Shown: positions 1 through 8,206, counted from the stretch's first letter. The stretch is 20,720 nt of DNA from an uncultured Bacilli bacterium (GCA_947631525.1 CANRLQ010000006.1:1-20720); one strand, 5' to 3'. Notes: generated by a model from the letters alone, not told the origin. Made by a program: numbers and translations.

Positions 1-614
1 CCTTAATAAAAATATAAAAAAAAATATTAGATATAGGAACAGGTAATGCTATAATTCCTATAATATTAACAACTAAGACGAATGCTAAAATTACAGGTGT
101 AGAAATACAAAAAAAGGCATATAATTTAGCTATTAAATCAGTTAAAATAAATAATATAGAGGATAAAGTTAACATAATAAATGATGATATAAATATTTTA
201 TATAAAAAATTAGAAACAGAATCTTATGATGTAATAACTTGTAATCCTCCTTATTTTAAAATAAATGAAAAATCTCATTTTAATATAAGTGATTACAAAA
301 CAATAGCGCGCCATGAAGTAAGCTTAAATGTAGAACAATTAATAAAAATAAGTAAAAAACTCCTAAAAAATAATGGTGTTTTAGCTGTTGTCCATCGTCC
401 AGAAAGATTAATAGAGATAATAGAAATAATGAAAAAATATAATATAGAACCGAAAAAAATTCAATTTGTGTATCCTGGACAACAAAAAAACTCTAATATT
501 TTATTGATAGAAGGAGTAAAAAATGGTAAACCAGGTCTAAAAATATTATCTCCTTTATATTCACATGAAGAAAATGGAGAATATACAGAACAAATAAAAA
601 AATATTTTTCTTAA
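1..614 (+). CDS. TrmN6/YabB-like tRNA (adenine-N6)-methyltransferase, 3' part, with apparent frameshift at left edge
   Basis: This is a SAM-dependent methyltransferase truncated by the window edge. From position 24 one frame runs to the TAA at 612-614. It begins with the SAM-binding motif ILDIGTGNA (motif I), followed by an acidic GVEIQ strand, the N6-adenine methyltransferase motif NPPYF (about 241-255) and a conserved RHE. This pattern fits the YabB/TrmN6 family, which modifies A37 of tRNA1(Val) in enteric bacteria; the substrate here is not shown. Just upstream, this frame has a TAA at 15-17, but the next frame (2-22) reads LNKNIKK, which fits well directly before ILDIG. The switch falls in a run of nine A's (16-24), so a one-base indel or slippage is likely. 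In Bacillus, yabB also sits just upstream of rsmI. Only the C-terminal ~195 residues are visible. Confidence 0.8.
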
Positions 615-626
615 AGGAATGATAAA

Positions 627-1466
627 ATGTCTCAAAAAAGTTATAATAATACCCCATCTTTATATTTAATACCAACTCCAATTGGCAATCTTGATGATAT
701 AACACTCAGAAGTATTAAAATACTAAATGAAGTCCATGTTATATTTACTGAAGATACGAGGGTAACATCATTATTATTAAAACATTTAAATATTAGTAAA
801 AAATTAATTTCAAGCCATAATTATAATGAAAAAAATAATGGAGATAAGCTTTTAAAATATTTAAAAGATGGTTATAATGTAGGATTAGTAACGGATCAAG
901 GAACTCCAATTATAAGTGATCCTGGATATGAGTTAGTAAAAATAGCAATTAAAAATAATTTCAATGTAATAAGTTTACCAGGTCCTACAGCTTTAATTCC
1001 TGCTCTTACTGTATCTGGTTTAATTCCATCTCCTTTTACTTTTTATGGTTTTTTAAACAGTAAAGAGAGTAAAAGAAAAAAAGAATTAGAAAATTTAAAA
1101 CAAATACCAACAACTATTATATTTTATGAGGCTCCACATCGTTTACATAAAACATTGAATAATATATTAGAGGTATTTGGTAATAGAAAATGTAGTATTT
1201 CCCGTGAAATATCAAAAAAATTTGAGGAAGTATATAGAGGAAATTTAGATGAATTAATAAAAGAAACAGAAAATATAAAAGGAGAAATTGTAATAGTAAT
1301 AGAAGCAGGTAATGATGTCAAAAATTTTGATAATTTGACAGTTATTGAGCATGTTAATTTATATATAAAAGAAGGTTATTCATCAAAAGAAGCAATTAAG
1401 TTAGTTGCAAAAGAAAGAAATTTAAGTAAACAAGATGTCTATAGTGAGTATCATAGAGGTGATTAA
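627..1466 (+). CDS. rsmI: 16S rRNA (cytidine1402-2'-O)-methyltransferase RsmI
   Basis: RsmI adds the 2'-O-methyl group of C1402 in the 16S rRNA decoding centre, using SAM. The 279-residue protein is full length for the family (B. subtilis YabC is slightly longer). Visible tetrapyrrole-methylase-fold motifs are TPIGNLDDIT near residues 17-26, GTPIISDPG from residue 92, LPGPTALIPAL near 117-127 and YEAPHRL from residue 167. The start follows AAGGAATGATAA with good spacing, 12 nt after the previous stop. Its TAA is directly followed by the pth ATG, and the pth Shine-Dalgarno (GAGGTGA) lies inside the rsmI end, so the two are probably translationally coupled. The GIY-YIG gene (yazA) found between yabB and yabC in Bacillus is absent here. 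Identity is secure. Confidence 0.96.
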   Translation: MSQKSYNNTPSLYLIPTPIGNLDDITLRSIKILNEVHVIFTEDTRVTSLLLKHLNISKKLISSHNYNEKNNGDKLLKYLKDGYNVGLVTDQGTPIISDPGYELVKIAIKNNFNVISLPGPTALIPALTVSGLIPSPFTFYGFLNSKESKRKKELENLKQIPTTIIFYEAPHRLHKTLNNILEVFGNRKCSISREISKKFEEVYRGNLDELIKETENIKGEIVIVIEAGNDVKNFDNLTVIEHVNLYIKEGYSSKEAIKLVAKERNLSKQDVYSEYHRGD

Positions 1467-2030
1467 ATGAAATTAATAGTAGGTTTGGGAAATAAAGGAA
1501 AAGAATATGATAAAACAAGGCATAATATAGGTTTTATGGCTGTTGATATAATTGCTGATTCGTATAATATAAAAATAGATAAAAAAAAATTTGATGGATT
1601 ATATAATAAAATAAATATAAATAATGAGCAAATAATATTTTTAAAACCTCAAAAATATATAAATTTATCTGGAGATGTTATAAAAAAATATCTTGATTAT
1701 TTTAAAATAGAAATAAAAGATTTATTAATAATACATGATGATTTAGATATTGAAATAGGAAAATTTAAAATTAAAAAATCAGGGAGTAGTGGTGGACATA
1801 ATGGTCTTAAAAATATAGAAGTTAACTTAAAAACAAGAAATTATAATCGAATTAAGATTGGTATATCAAATAATAAAAATATAGACACAGTAAATTATGT
1901 ATTAGGTACATTAACTAAAGAGGAGCAAATAAAACTAGATAATGTTTTAAATATAATGCCTGAATTGTTTAATGATTATTTAAATATAAGTTTTGATAAT
2001 CTTATGAATAAATATAATAAAAAAAATTAA
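1467..2030 (+). CDS. pth: peptidyl-tRNA hydrolase
   Basis: Pth releases tRNA from prematurely dropped peptidyl-tRNA in the cytosol. The 187-residue product has the usual family length. The N-terminal VGLGN supplies N9, RHNIG supplies the catalytic H19, and IIHDDLD supplies D91, matching E. coli N10, H20 and D93. N66 lies in QKYINLSG, a variant of the usual QTYMNLSG. SGSSGGHNGLK is the conserved glycine-rich region. The gene starts immediately after the rsmI stop, with its Shine-Dalgarno inside rsmI. In Bacillus pth precedes fin, mfd and spoVT; here mfd follows 51 nt downstream and I see no fin gene. Confidence 0.96.
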   Translation: MKLIVGLGNKGKEYDKTRHNIGFMAVDIIADSYNIKIDKKKFDGLYNKININNEQIIFLKPQKYINLSGDVIKKYLDYFKIEIKDLLIIHDDLDIEIGKFKIKKSGSSGGHNGLKNIEVNLKTRNYNRIKIGISNNKNIDTVNYVLGTLTKEEQIKLDNVLNIMPELFNDYLNISFDNLMNKYNKKN

Positions 2031-2081
2031 AATAAATATGGTACAGAAAAAGTATCATTTTTAACGTAGGGAATGATAAAT

Positions 2082-5000
2082 ATGTTTGATAATTTATTTG
2101 AATTTAATAATAAAAATGTAATAACTGGTTTAACTAGCGAATTGAAAGCTATTTTTACTTATAATTATTATAAAAAAAATAATAAAAATATATTATACGT
2201 AGTAAGTACACTATATGAAGCAAATCAAATATTTCAAGCAATATCTAATTATTTAGATAATGTTTTATTATTTCCAATGGATGATTTTTTAACAAGTGAA
2301 GCTTTGGCTATTTCACCAGATTTAAAGGCAACAAGATTAGAGACAATAGAAAAATTATTAACTAATCAAAATTATATTGTTGTGACTAATTTAATGGGAT
2401 ATTTAAGATATTTGCCTCAAAAGAAGTTATTTTTAAATAGTAAAGTAGAATTAGTTAAAAATAGTGAAATAGATATGAAAGAATTAATAGAAAAATTATA
2501 TGATATTGGATATAAAAAAGAAACAATTGTAACATCAACAGGTGAAATGGCAATAAGAGGGTATGTAATAGATATATATCCAGTTAATTTAGAAAATCCT
2601 ATTCGTATAGAATTTTGGGGAGATACCATTGAATCTATTAGAATATTTGATTCGTCAACTCAAAGAACATTAAAAGAAATAAATAATATAATAATATCTT
2701 CAAATACTGAATTTTTATGTGAAAACCAAATAGATGAAGATAAAAATCAAAAAAATTTAATCAATTATACAAAGGTAACTAATATAGAGGAATATTTAGA
2801 AAATCCTATTTTAATAATAGATAATTACACACAATTAATTACAAACTATAATTTATTGCAAAAAGAAATAAAAAACTATAATGAAACATTAGATATAGAT
2901 AAAAATAAAAAATACATGAATGAATTAGAAATAAAAAATAAAAAAAATGTTATATATTTAGAAAATTTTAATAATGTTATAGATAGTGTAGAAAATACAA
3001 TAAATTATAATTCTTTTGAAATTGAACCATTTTCGAATAATATTACTAGGATAAAAGAAATATTAAAAAAATATATAAATAATCAAAAAACAGTTGTTAT
3101 ATGTTTAAAAAATAGATATGAAATTAATAAAGTTTTAGATAATATTAATTTAGAAGAAATGATAGTAACAAATGAATTTGAAATATATGATAATAAAATA
3201 AATTTAATAGTTAAAACAATAAAAGATAGTTTTATATTTGAAAAATATGTAGTTATAAATAATAAATGTCTTTTTAATAAGAAAGATGAGGTAGTTAAAT
3301 ATAAAAGTAATTTTAAATTTGGTACTAAGATACGCGATATAACAAAATTAAATATAGGAGACTATATTGTTCATAGTATTCATGGTATAGGTAAATACAT
3401 GGGACTTAAAACACTTTTAAAAAATAATATAAAAAAAGATTATTTATTAATTGAATATCGTGATAATGATAAGTTATATATTCCTGTTGAAAAGATAGAA
3501 TTAATAAGTAAATATTCAACAGGAGATGGTATAGCTCCTAAAATTAATAAATTAGGAAGTACTGAATGGGTAAAAACAAAATTAAAAGTACGAAAAAAAT
3601 TAGAAGATATAGCAGGAGAACTACTTAAGCTATATGCATCTAGAGAAGCAAGTGAAGGTTTTGCTTTTGATAAAGATGATAAAGAGCAAATAGAGTTTGA
3701 AAGTAATTTTAATTATCGAGAAACTAAAGATCAATTGAAGGTAATTGAAGAAATAAAGCAGGATATGGAAAGTAATAAACCAATGGATAGACTTCTTTGT
3801 GGTGATGTTGGTTATGGAAAAACAGAAGTTGCTTTTAGAGCTATTTTTAAAGCTGTTATAAGTGGGAAACAAGTAGCTTATTTATGTCCAACTACTATAT
3901 TAGCTAACCAACATTATGAAAATGCTCTTACAAGATTTTCTAATTTTCCAATTAGAATCGAATTGCTAAATAGATTTGTATCTCCTAAAAAAGTAAAAGT
4001 AATTTTAGCTGATTTAAAGGAAGGAAAAGTAGATGTTGTAATAGGTACGCATAGAATTTTAAGTGATGATGTTGAATTTAAGGATTTAGGATTATTGGTT
4101 GTAGATGAAGAACAAAGATTTGGAGTAAAACATAAGGAAAAAATAAAAAATATGAAAAATAATATTGATATTTTAACATTATCCGCAACACCAATTCCAA
4201 GAACTTTGCAAATGTCAATGACAGGGGTGAGAAATCTATCTTTAATTGAAACACCACCAGAATCACGATATCCAATTCAAACTTATGTATTAGAAGAAAA
4301 TAGTGTAATTATAAAAGATTCAATATATAAAGAATTGTCTAGAGATGGACAGGTTTTTATTCTTTATAATTATGTTAATAATTTAGAACAAAAAGCATCT
4401 GAAATTCAAAAATTAATACCAGAAGCAAAGATTTTAATAGCCCATGGTAGAATGAATAAAAGAGAATTGGAAGATATAATGTATAAATTTATCAACCATG
4501 AGGCAGATATACTTATATGTACTACCATTATTGAAACAGGTATTGATATTCCAAATGTAAATACATTAATAGTATTAGATGCTGATAGATTTGGTTTATC
4601 TCAATTGTATCAACTTAGAGGAAGGGTAGGTAGAAGTAATAAAATTGCTTATTGTTATTTAATGTATGATAAGCATAAAATATTATCAGAAATAGCTGAA
4701 AAACGATTAAATGCTATAAAAGAATTTACTGAATTAGGTAGTGGTTATTCTATTGCTATGAGGGATTTATCAATAAGAGGTGCTGGTGATATACTTGGTA
4801 GTGAACAAGCAGGTTTTATTGATAGTGTAGGTATCGATTTATATCTAAATATGTTGCAAGAAGAAGTAAACAAATTAAAAGGAATAGAAATAGAAGAAGA
4901 AGTATGTGAAATACCTTTAATAGATGTTGAAACAAGTATAAATAATAATTATATAGATGATAATGATTTAAAAATAGAAATTCATAAAAAAATTAATACT

Positions 5001-5360
5001 ATTGATTCTTATGAAAAATTATTAGAAGTAAAAGAAGAGTTAGAAGATAGATTTGGTAATATTGATGAGAAAATGCTTATATATATGTATGAAGAATGGT
5101 TTGAAAAATTAGCTAATAAATTGAATATAAAACAAATTAAGCAAACTGCAAATACTATTGAAATTATATTGCCAAAGGAATTAACCGAAAAAATAAATGG
5201 TGAAACATTATTTATGTATGCAGTTGATATATCAGATAAGTTTACTTTTAAATTAAGATTTAACAATTTAATAATTACATTAAAATTGAATGGTTTGGAC
5301 AAACATTTTATTTATTATTTAATAGAATTAATGGAAAAAATAGAAGAAAGTATAAAATAA
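2082..5360 (+). CDS. mfd: transcription-repair coupling factor Mfd
   Basis: Mfd is an ATP-dependent translocase that displaces RNA polymerase stalled at lesions and recruits UvrA. I place the start at the ATG at 2082, because AGGGAATGATAAAT in front of it repeats the rsmI ribosome site almost exactly; the in-frame ATG at 2073 would sit on top of that site. The product has 1092 residues, somewhat shorter than the ~1150-1180 usual. Order: UvrB-homology N-terminus; RNA-polymerase-interacting domain with GDYIVHSIHGIGKY; superfamily II motor with Walker A GDVGYGKTE (574-582), DEEQ (675-678), ATPIPRTLQM and RGRVGR; and a C-terminal TRCF domain. It ends at a bidirectional terminator facing a small minus-strand gene. 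Codon use is extremely AT-rich, with several Asn/Lys/Ile-rich stretches around residues 200-420. Confidence 0.97.
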   Translation: MFDNLFEFNNKNVITGLTSELKAIFTYNYYKKNNKNILYVVSTLYEANQIFQAISNYLDNVLLFPMDDFLTSEALAISPDLKATRLETIEKLLTNQNYIVVTNLMGYLRYLPQKKLFLNSKVELVKNSEIDMKELIEKLYDIGYKKETIVTSTGEMAIRGYVIDIYPVNLENPIRIEFWGDTIESIRIFDSSTQRTLKEINNIIISSNTEFLCENQIDEDKNQKNLINYTKVTNIEEYLENPILIIDNYTQLITNYNLLQKEIKNYNETLDIDKNKKYMNELEIKNKKNVIYLENFNNVIDSVENTINYNSFEIEPFSNNITRIKEILKKYINNQKTVVICLKNRYEINKVLDNINLEEMIVTNEFEIYDNKINLIVKTIKDSFIFEKYVVINNKCLFNKKDEVVKYKSNFKFGTKIRDITKLNIGDYIVHSIHGIGKYMGLKTLLKNNIKKDYLLIEYRDNDKLYIPVEKIELISKYSTGDGIAPKINKLGSTEWVKTKLKVRKKLEDIAGELLKLYASREASEGFAFDKDDKEQIEFESNFNYRETKDQLKVIEEIKQDMESNKPMDRLLCGDVGYGKTEVAFRAIFKAVISGKQVAYLCPTTILANQHYENALTRFSNFPIRIELLNRFVSPKKVKVILADLKEGKVDVVIGTHRILSDDVEFKDLGLLVVDEEQRFGVKHKEKIKNMKNNIDILTLSATPIPRTLQMSMTGVRNLSLIETPPESRYPIQTYVLEENSVIIKDSIYKELSRDGQVFILYNYVNNLEQKASEIQKLIPEAKILIAHGRMNKRELEDIMYKFINHEADILICTTIIETGIDIPNVNTLIVLDADRFGLSQLYQLRGRVGRSNKIAYCYLMYDKHKILSEIAEKRLNAIKEFTELGSGYSIAMRDLSIRGAGDILGSEQAGFIDSVGIDLYLNMLQEEVNKLKGIEIEEEVCEIPLIDVETSINNNYIDDNDLKIEIHKKINTIDSYEKLLEVKEELEDRFGNIDEKMLIYMYEEWFEKLANKLNIKQIKQTANTIEIILPKELTEKINGETLFMYAVDISDKFTFKLRFNNLIITLKLNGLDKHFIYYLIELMEKIEESIK

Positions 5361-5382
5361 AAAATCACATTTGTGATTTTTA
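5361..5382. terminator. bidirectional intrinsic terminator between mfd and the 42-aa gene
   Basis: A perfect inverted repeat, AAAATCACA and TGTGATTTT, is separated by TT. It is followed by a T run on the + strand, and on the - strand by T's complementary to the A's at the mfd end. It sits between the mfd stop (5358-5360) and the convergent small gene whose stop is at 5380-5382, so it can serve both. The stem is AT-rich, hence moderate confidence. Confidence 0.65.
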
Positions 5383-5508
5383 TTTACATATTCTAAATGA
5401 TTTACAATCATTGCATAATTTAAATGAACTATTTTTAACTGGTCTTCCAACTGGTCTAGTACTTTTTTCTAATCTAAATGATCTCATTGAGTCATCTCTT
5501 CTAATCAT
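5380..5508 (-). CDS. 42-residue basic protein with a CxxC pair, function unknown
   Basis: I do not recognise this family. Read on the minus strand, an ATG at 5508-5506 opens 42 codons ending TAA at 5382-5380. Support for a real gene: an AGAAGGT ribosome site 5 nt before ATG, a TTGACA-17-TAAAAT promoter upstream, and a terminator at its end. The product starts MIRRDDSMRSF, is rich in Arg/Lys, and has Cys at 32, 35 and 41 (LCNDCKSFRIC), a possible small metal-binding knuckle. A repeated RPVGRPV occurs mid-protein. It is divergent from spoVT with 175 nt between the two starts, and convergent with mfd. A nucleic-acid-binding or redox role is only a guess. A second in-frame ATG exists at codon 8. 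Confidence 0.6.
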   Translation of the reverse strand: MIRRDDSMRSFRLEKSTRPVGRPVKNSSFKLCNDCKSFRICK

Positions 5509-5542
5509 AAACTACCTTCTTTCATATTTTATCTATAATTTG

Positions 5543-5571
5543 ATTTTATAGTATAGAAAAGTAAGTGTCAA
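5543..5571 (-). promoter_or_regulatory. sigma-A-type promoter for the 42-aa gene
   Basis: On the minus strand TTGACA (5571-5566) is followed after 17 nt by TAAAAT (5548-5543). That is a near-consensus vegetative promoter, with its -10 box 34 nt before the small gene's ATG. Confidence 0.6.
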
Positions 5572-5607
5572 TTTGATAAATTAAAAAAAAATGTTTTTAT
5601 TGAAAAA

Positions 5608-5623
5608 TTTACACAATTTTACA
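5608..5623 (+). repeat. phased TTTACA direct repeat upstream of spoVT
   Basis: TTTACA occurs at 5608-5613 and again at 5618-5623, exactly 10 bp apart. Looser copies (ATACAT at 5631, TTACAT at 5642) follow toward spoVT. The pattern TTTACAC-N3-TTTACA also occurs in reverse orientation upstream of the 56-aa gene at 8207. It could be an operator read by a dimer on one face of the helix; no regulator is identified. I could not resolve a convincing spoVT promoter around it. Confidence 0.35.
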
Positions 5624-5683
5624 TTTTTAAATACATAAAACTTACATATTTAACCAAAATATTCATAGAGAGTGAGGTAAAAT

Positions 5684-6217
5684 ATGAAAGCAACAGGTGT
5701 TATTAGAAGAATAGATGAATTAGGTAGAATTGTCATCCCAAAAGAAATAAGGAAAAATTTACGAATTCGTGAAGGAGAAAATATTGAAATTTATATAGAT
5801 AATTCAGAAAACATAGTTCTAAAAAAATATTCAATTGTAAAAAAATTAGGAGATTTTGCTCAAAATTTTACTGATTCAATTTATTCATTTTTAAAATATA
5901 ACATAATAATAACTGATAATGATAATATAATAGCAGCATCTGGTCCACTTAAAAAGAAAATACTTCATAAAGAATTAAGTGAAAATTTAATAAATTCAAT
6001 TAAAAGAAGAGAGAGCATTTTGGAAAAACATAGAAAAAATATAAAAATAACTAAAGAAGTAGAAGTAGAAGGAACATATGTAATACAGAGTATTATTACA
6101 AATGGAGATTCTGTTGGTTTAGTTATGATATTAACAGAAAATGAACAAATAAAAGAAGTAGATGAAAAAATAGCTAGTATTGCTTCTAATTTTTTATCAA
6201 AATATCTTGAAGAATAA
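5684..6217 (+). CDS. spoVT: SpoVT-type AbrB-family transcriptional regulator
   Basis: The 177-residue product matches the length of B. subtilis SpoVT (178). Residues 1-50 are a swapped-hairpin AbrB DNA-binding domain: MKATGVIRRIDELGRIVIPK and a following EIRKNLRIREG with EIYI. The remaining ~120 residues fit the GAF-like C-terminal half of SpoVT, which distinguishes it from the short AbrB/Abh proteins. In Bacillus, SpoVT tunes sigma-G genes late in the forespore, and the gene follows mfd as it does here. Its presence suggests sporulation ancestry, but the window holds no other spore gene, so a vegetative role is possible. The start is supported by GTGAGGTAAAAT just upstream. The C-terminal part ends in many Glu/Lys residues. 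Confidence 0.88.
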   Translation: MKATGVIRRIDELGRIVIPKEIRKNLRIREGENIEIYIDNSENIVLKKYSIVKKLGDFAQNFTDSIYSFLKYNIIITDNDNIIAASGPLKKKILHKELSENLINSIKRRESILEKHRKNIKITKEVEVEGTYVIQSIITNGDSVGLVMILTENEQIKEVDEKIASIASNFLSKYLEE

Positions 6218-6230
6218 AAAAATATGTGTT

Positions 6231-6246
6231 AAACTTATATAAGTTT
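6231..6246. repeat. 16-bp perfect palindrome AAACTTATATAAGTTT
   Basis: The eight bases AAACTTAT are followed immediately by their reverse complement, 13 nt after the spoVT stop and just before the T-box RNA. There is no loop and no T run, so it is not a typical terminator. It could be an operator, or part of the promoter region for the T-box transcript. Confidence 0.4.
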
Positions 6247-6250
6247 AAAG

Positions 6251-6461
6251 GTTTTGATGGAAAGAAGAATAAGAATATTTCAAAGAGAGTCTAGGTAAGG
6301 TGAGAGCTAGGTAAATTAATCTTATTTTAAATGGTTCCTGAACTTCTTAATCGATATGTAGATTAAGACGTTTCACGCGTTAAGTGTCAAAGGTAACAGT
6401 TATTGTTATAAAATAAGGTGGTACAGCGTAAATTACGCCCTTAAATGGGAGTAATTTTTTT
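6251..6461 (+). ncRNA. T-box riboswitch, methionine specifier (ATG)
   Basis: This leader senses uncharged tRNA and controls the MetRS gene downstream. Stem I is recognisable: a GGAA/TTCC basal helix, a TAAGA/TCTTA helix above the specifier loop, the AGAGAG kink-turn element, and a distal CTAG/CTAG stem enclosing GGTGAGAG. The specifier ATG is at 6331-6333, preceded by TAA and followed by G, the usual context. The conserved antiterminator T-box sequence AAGGTGGTACAGCG lies at 6415-6428. A competing terminator follows at 6430-6461. The Met specifier and the metG target agree with each other. Stem II/pseudoknot boundaries were not modelled. Confidence 0.93.
6430..6461 (+). terminator. T-box attenuator terminator
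   Basis: AAATTACGCCC (6430-6440), loop TTAAAT and GGGAGTAATTT (6447-6457) form an 11-position stem with one G/A mismatch. T's then run through 6461. It overlaps the alternative palindrome GCGTAA-A-TTACGC, as expected for mutually exclusive folds. Confidence 0.9.
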
Positions 6462-6496
6462 ATTTAGATAAAAAATAAAATAATTTAAAAAAGCTG

Positions 6497-6601
6497 TTTT
6501 ATCAAATAAAGAGTTATATCAATCATATAATATACCATAATAAATTTATAAATAAAAAATATAATAAATGTGATTTAATAACTCGATGTTTTGATATAAA
6601 A
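6497..6601 (+). other. second structured leader segment between T-box and metG
   Basis: About 185 nt separate the T-box terminator from the metG start. Within it, TTTTATCAAA (6497-6506) can pair with TTTGATATAAAA near 6590-6601, GAGTTAT (6511-6517) with ATAACTC (6578-6584), and ATCA (6518-6521) with TGAT (6571-6574). Together these make a long, imperfect, nested hairpin with an AT-rich apical region. No T run follows, so it is not a terminator. I do not recognise a known riboswitch. A purine-rich tract and AGGAGG follow, leading into metG. Confidence 0.45.
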
Positions 6602-6646
6602 TTTAGGGAAGTAAGGAAAACTAAGGAAAGTATTAGGAGGGATAAA

Positions 6647-8203
6647 ATGAAAAAAAGTTTTTATATTTCAACTGCAATAGCTTATGCATCAGCAAAACCA
6701 CATATAGGAAATACTTATGAAATCGTATTAGCCGATGCGATAGCTAGATATAAAAAATTGACAGGATATGATGTTTATTTTCAAACAGGAACAGATGAAC
6801 ATGGACAAAAAATAGAATTAAAAGCACATGGACAAAATATGGAACCACAAGAATATGTAGATGAGATTGCTTTAGAAGTAAGAAAAATATGGGATGTTAT
6901 GAATACAAGTTATGATAAATTTGTAAGAACTACAAATATTAATCATAAAGAAGTTGTACAAAAAATATTTAAAAAATTATATGATCAAGGGGATATATAT
7001 AAAGGTAACTATGAAGGACTTTATTGTACACCTTGTGAATCATTTTTTACTGAATCACAACTTATTGATGGAAAATGTCCAGATTGTGGAAGAGAAGTAA
7101 CAAAAGCAAGTGAAGAGGCATATTTTTTTAAATTAGATAAGTATACAAAAAGATTAGAAGATTATATTGAATCACATCCAGATTTTATTCAGCCAGAAAG
7201 TAGAAAAAATGAAATAATTAATAATTTTTTAAAACCAGGATTACAAGATTTATGTGTGTCAAGAACATCATTTAAATGGGGAGTACCAGTTAATTTTGAT
7301 GATAAACATGTAATTTATGTTTGGATAGATGCTTTAAGTAATTATATTACATTCTTAGGTTATGACCCAGATGGTTCAGCAGAAGAATTTGATAAATATT
7401 GGCCTGCAGATATTCATTTGATAGGTAAAGATATTTTAAGATTTCATACTATTTATTGGCCAATAATGTTAATGGCATTAGATTTACCACTACCTAAAAA
7501 GATATTTGGACATCCATGGGTTCTTTGTGGTGAAGATAAAATGAGTAAATCAAAAGGAAATATTGTTTATGCTGATGATTTAGTAAAAGAATTTGGTGTA
7601 GATGCTATAAGATATTATTTATTACATGAAATACCTTTTGCTAGTGATGGAACATTTACTTATGATTTACTAATCGATAGAATTAATTCTGATTTAGCTA
7701 ATACACTTGGAAACTTAGTTAATAGAACTATTTCAATGGTTCATAAATACTTTGATGGCATAGTTTATGAGCCAACAGAATTTGAAGATGTAGATGAAGA
7801 TTTAAAAAATATTGTACTTAGTACACCAATTAAGGTAGAAGAAAAAATGAATGAATTAAAAGTAGCTGATGCTATAGATGAAATATTTGAAATATTTAGA
7901 AGAAGTAATAAATACATAGATGAAACAACTCCATGGCTTCTTGCTAAAGATGAAAGTAAACAAGAAAGATTAAAGACTGTTCTTTATAATTTATTAGAAT
8001 CTATTAGAACAGGGGCTGTTTTATTACAAGCCTTCTTACCAGATACAGCTGATTCTATATTCCATCAATTAAATACCGAAAATAGAGGTATTGATAGTAT
8101 TAATTTTAAAGGTTTAGATTACGAAATTAAACTTAATAATCCAACCCCTTTATTTGCAAGAATAGATAAAGAAAAGAAAATAGAAGAATTATTAAATAAA
8201 TAA
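6647..8203 (+). CDS. metG: methionyl-tRNA synthetase, short form without C-terminal tRNA-binding domain
   Basis: MetRS charges tRNA(Met) and initiator tRNA. The 518-residue product is a class I synthetase. HIGN (19-22) is the HIGH motif, KMSKS spans 298-302, and a zinc knuckle has Cys127, Cys130, Cys144 and Cys147. The catalytic core includes GTDEHGQKIE and YVWIDALSNY, and the helical anticodon-binding domain contains TTPWLLAKD. B. subtilis MetS (about 660 residues) carries an EMAP-like C-terminal domain; here the protein stops just after the anticodon domain. AGGAGG lies 8 nt before the ATG. Expression is under the Met T-box at 6251-6461. In Bacillus metS also precedes tatD, as here, but here a small membrane-protein gene intervenes. 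Confidence 0.97.
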   Translation: MKKSFYISTAIAYASAKPHIGNTYEIVLADAIARYKKLTGYDVYFQTGTDEHGQKIELKAHGQNMEPQEYVDEIALEVRKIWDVMNTSYDKFVRTTNINHKEVVQKIFKKLYDQGDIYKGNYEGLYCTPCESFFTESQLIDGKCPDCGREVTKASEEAYFFKLDKYTKRLEDYIESHPDFIQPESRKNEIINNFLKPGLQDLCVSRTSFKWGVPVNFDDKHVIYVWIDALSNYITFLGYDPDGSAEEFDKYWPADIHLIGKDILRFHTIYWPIMLMALDLPLPKKIFGHPWVLCGEDKMSKSKGNIVYADDLVKEFGVDAIRYYLLHEIPFASDGTFTYDLLIDRINSDLANTLGNLVNRTISMVHKYFDGIVYEPTEFEDVDEDLKNIVLSTPIKVEEKMNELKVADAIDEIFEIFRRSNKYIDETTPWLLAKDESKQERLKTVLYNLLESIRTGAVLLQAFLPDTADSIFHQLNTENRGIDSINFKGLDYEIKLNNPTPLFARIDKEKKIEELLNK

Positions 8204-8206
8204 AAT

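Noticed and set aside
493..705. Minus-strand ORFs opposite genes (493-705, 3630-3872, 5009-5302, 8547-8729, 20158-20415 and similar)
   Set aside because: All lie antisense to well-identified genes, lack ribosome sites and look like low-complexity translations of AT-rich complementary strand.
2073..2081. Upstream ATG for mfd
   Set aside because: It overlaps the ribosome-binding sequence, whereas ATG 2082 has the same spacing as rsmI.
6369..6384. GTTTCACG half-site resembling the parS core
   Set aside because: Only the left half matches TGTTTCACGTGAAACA, and it lies inside the T-box RNA where the sequence is explained by stem II/pseudoknot pairing.
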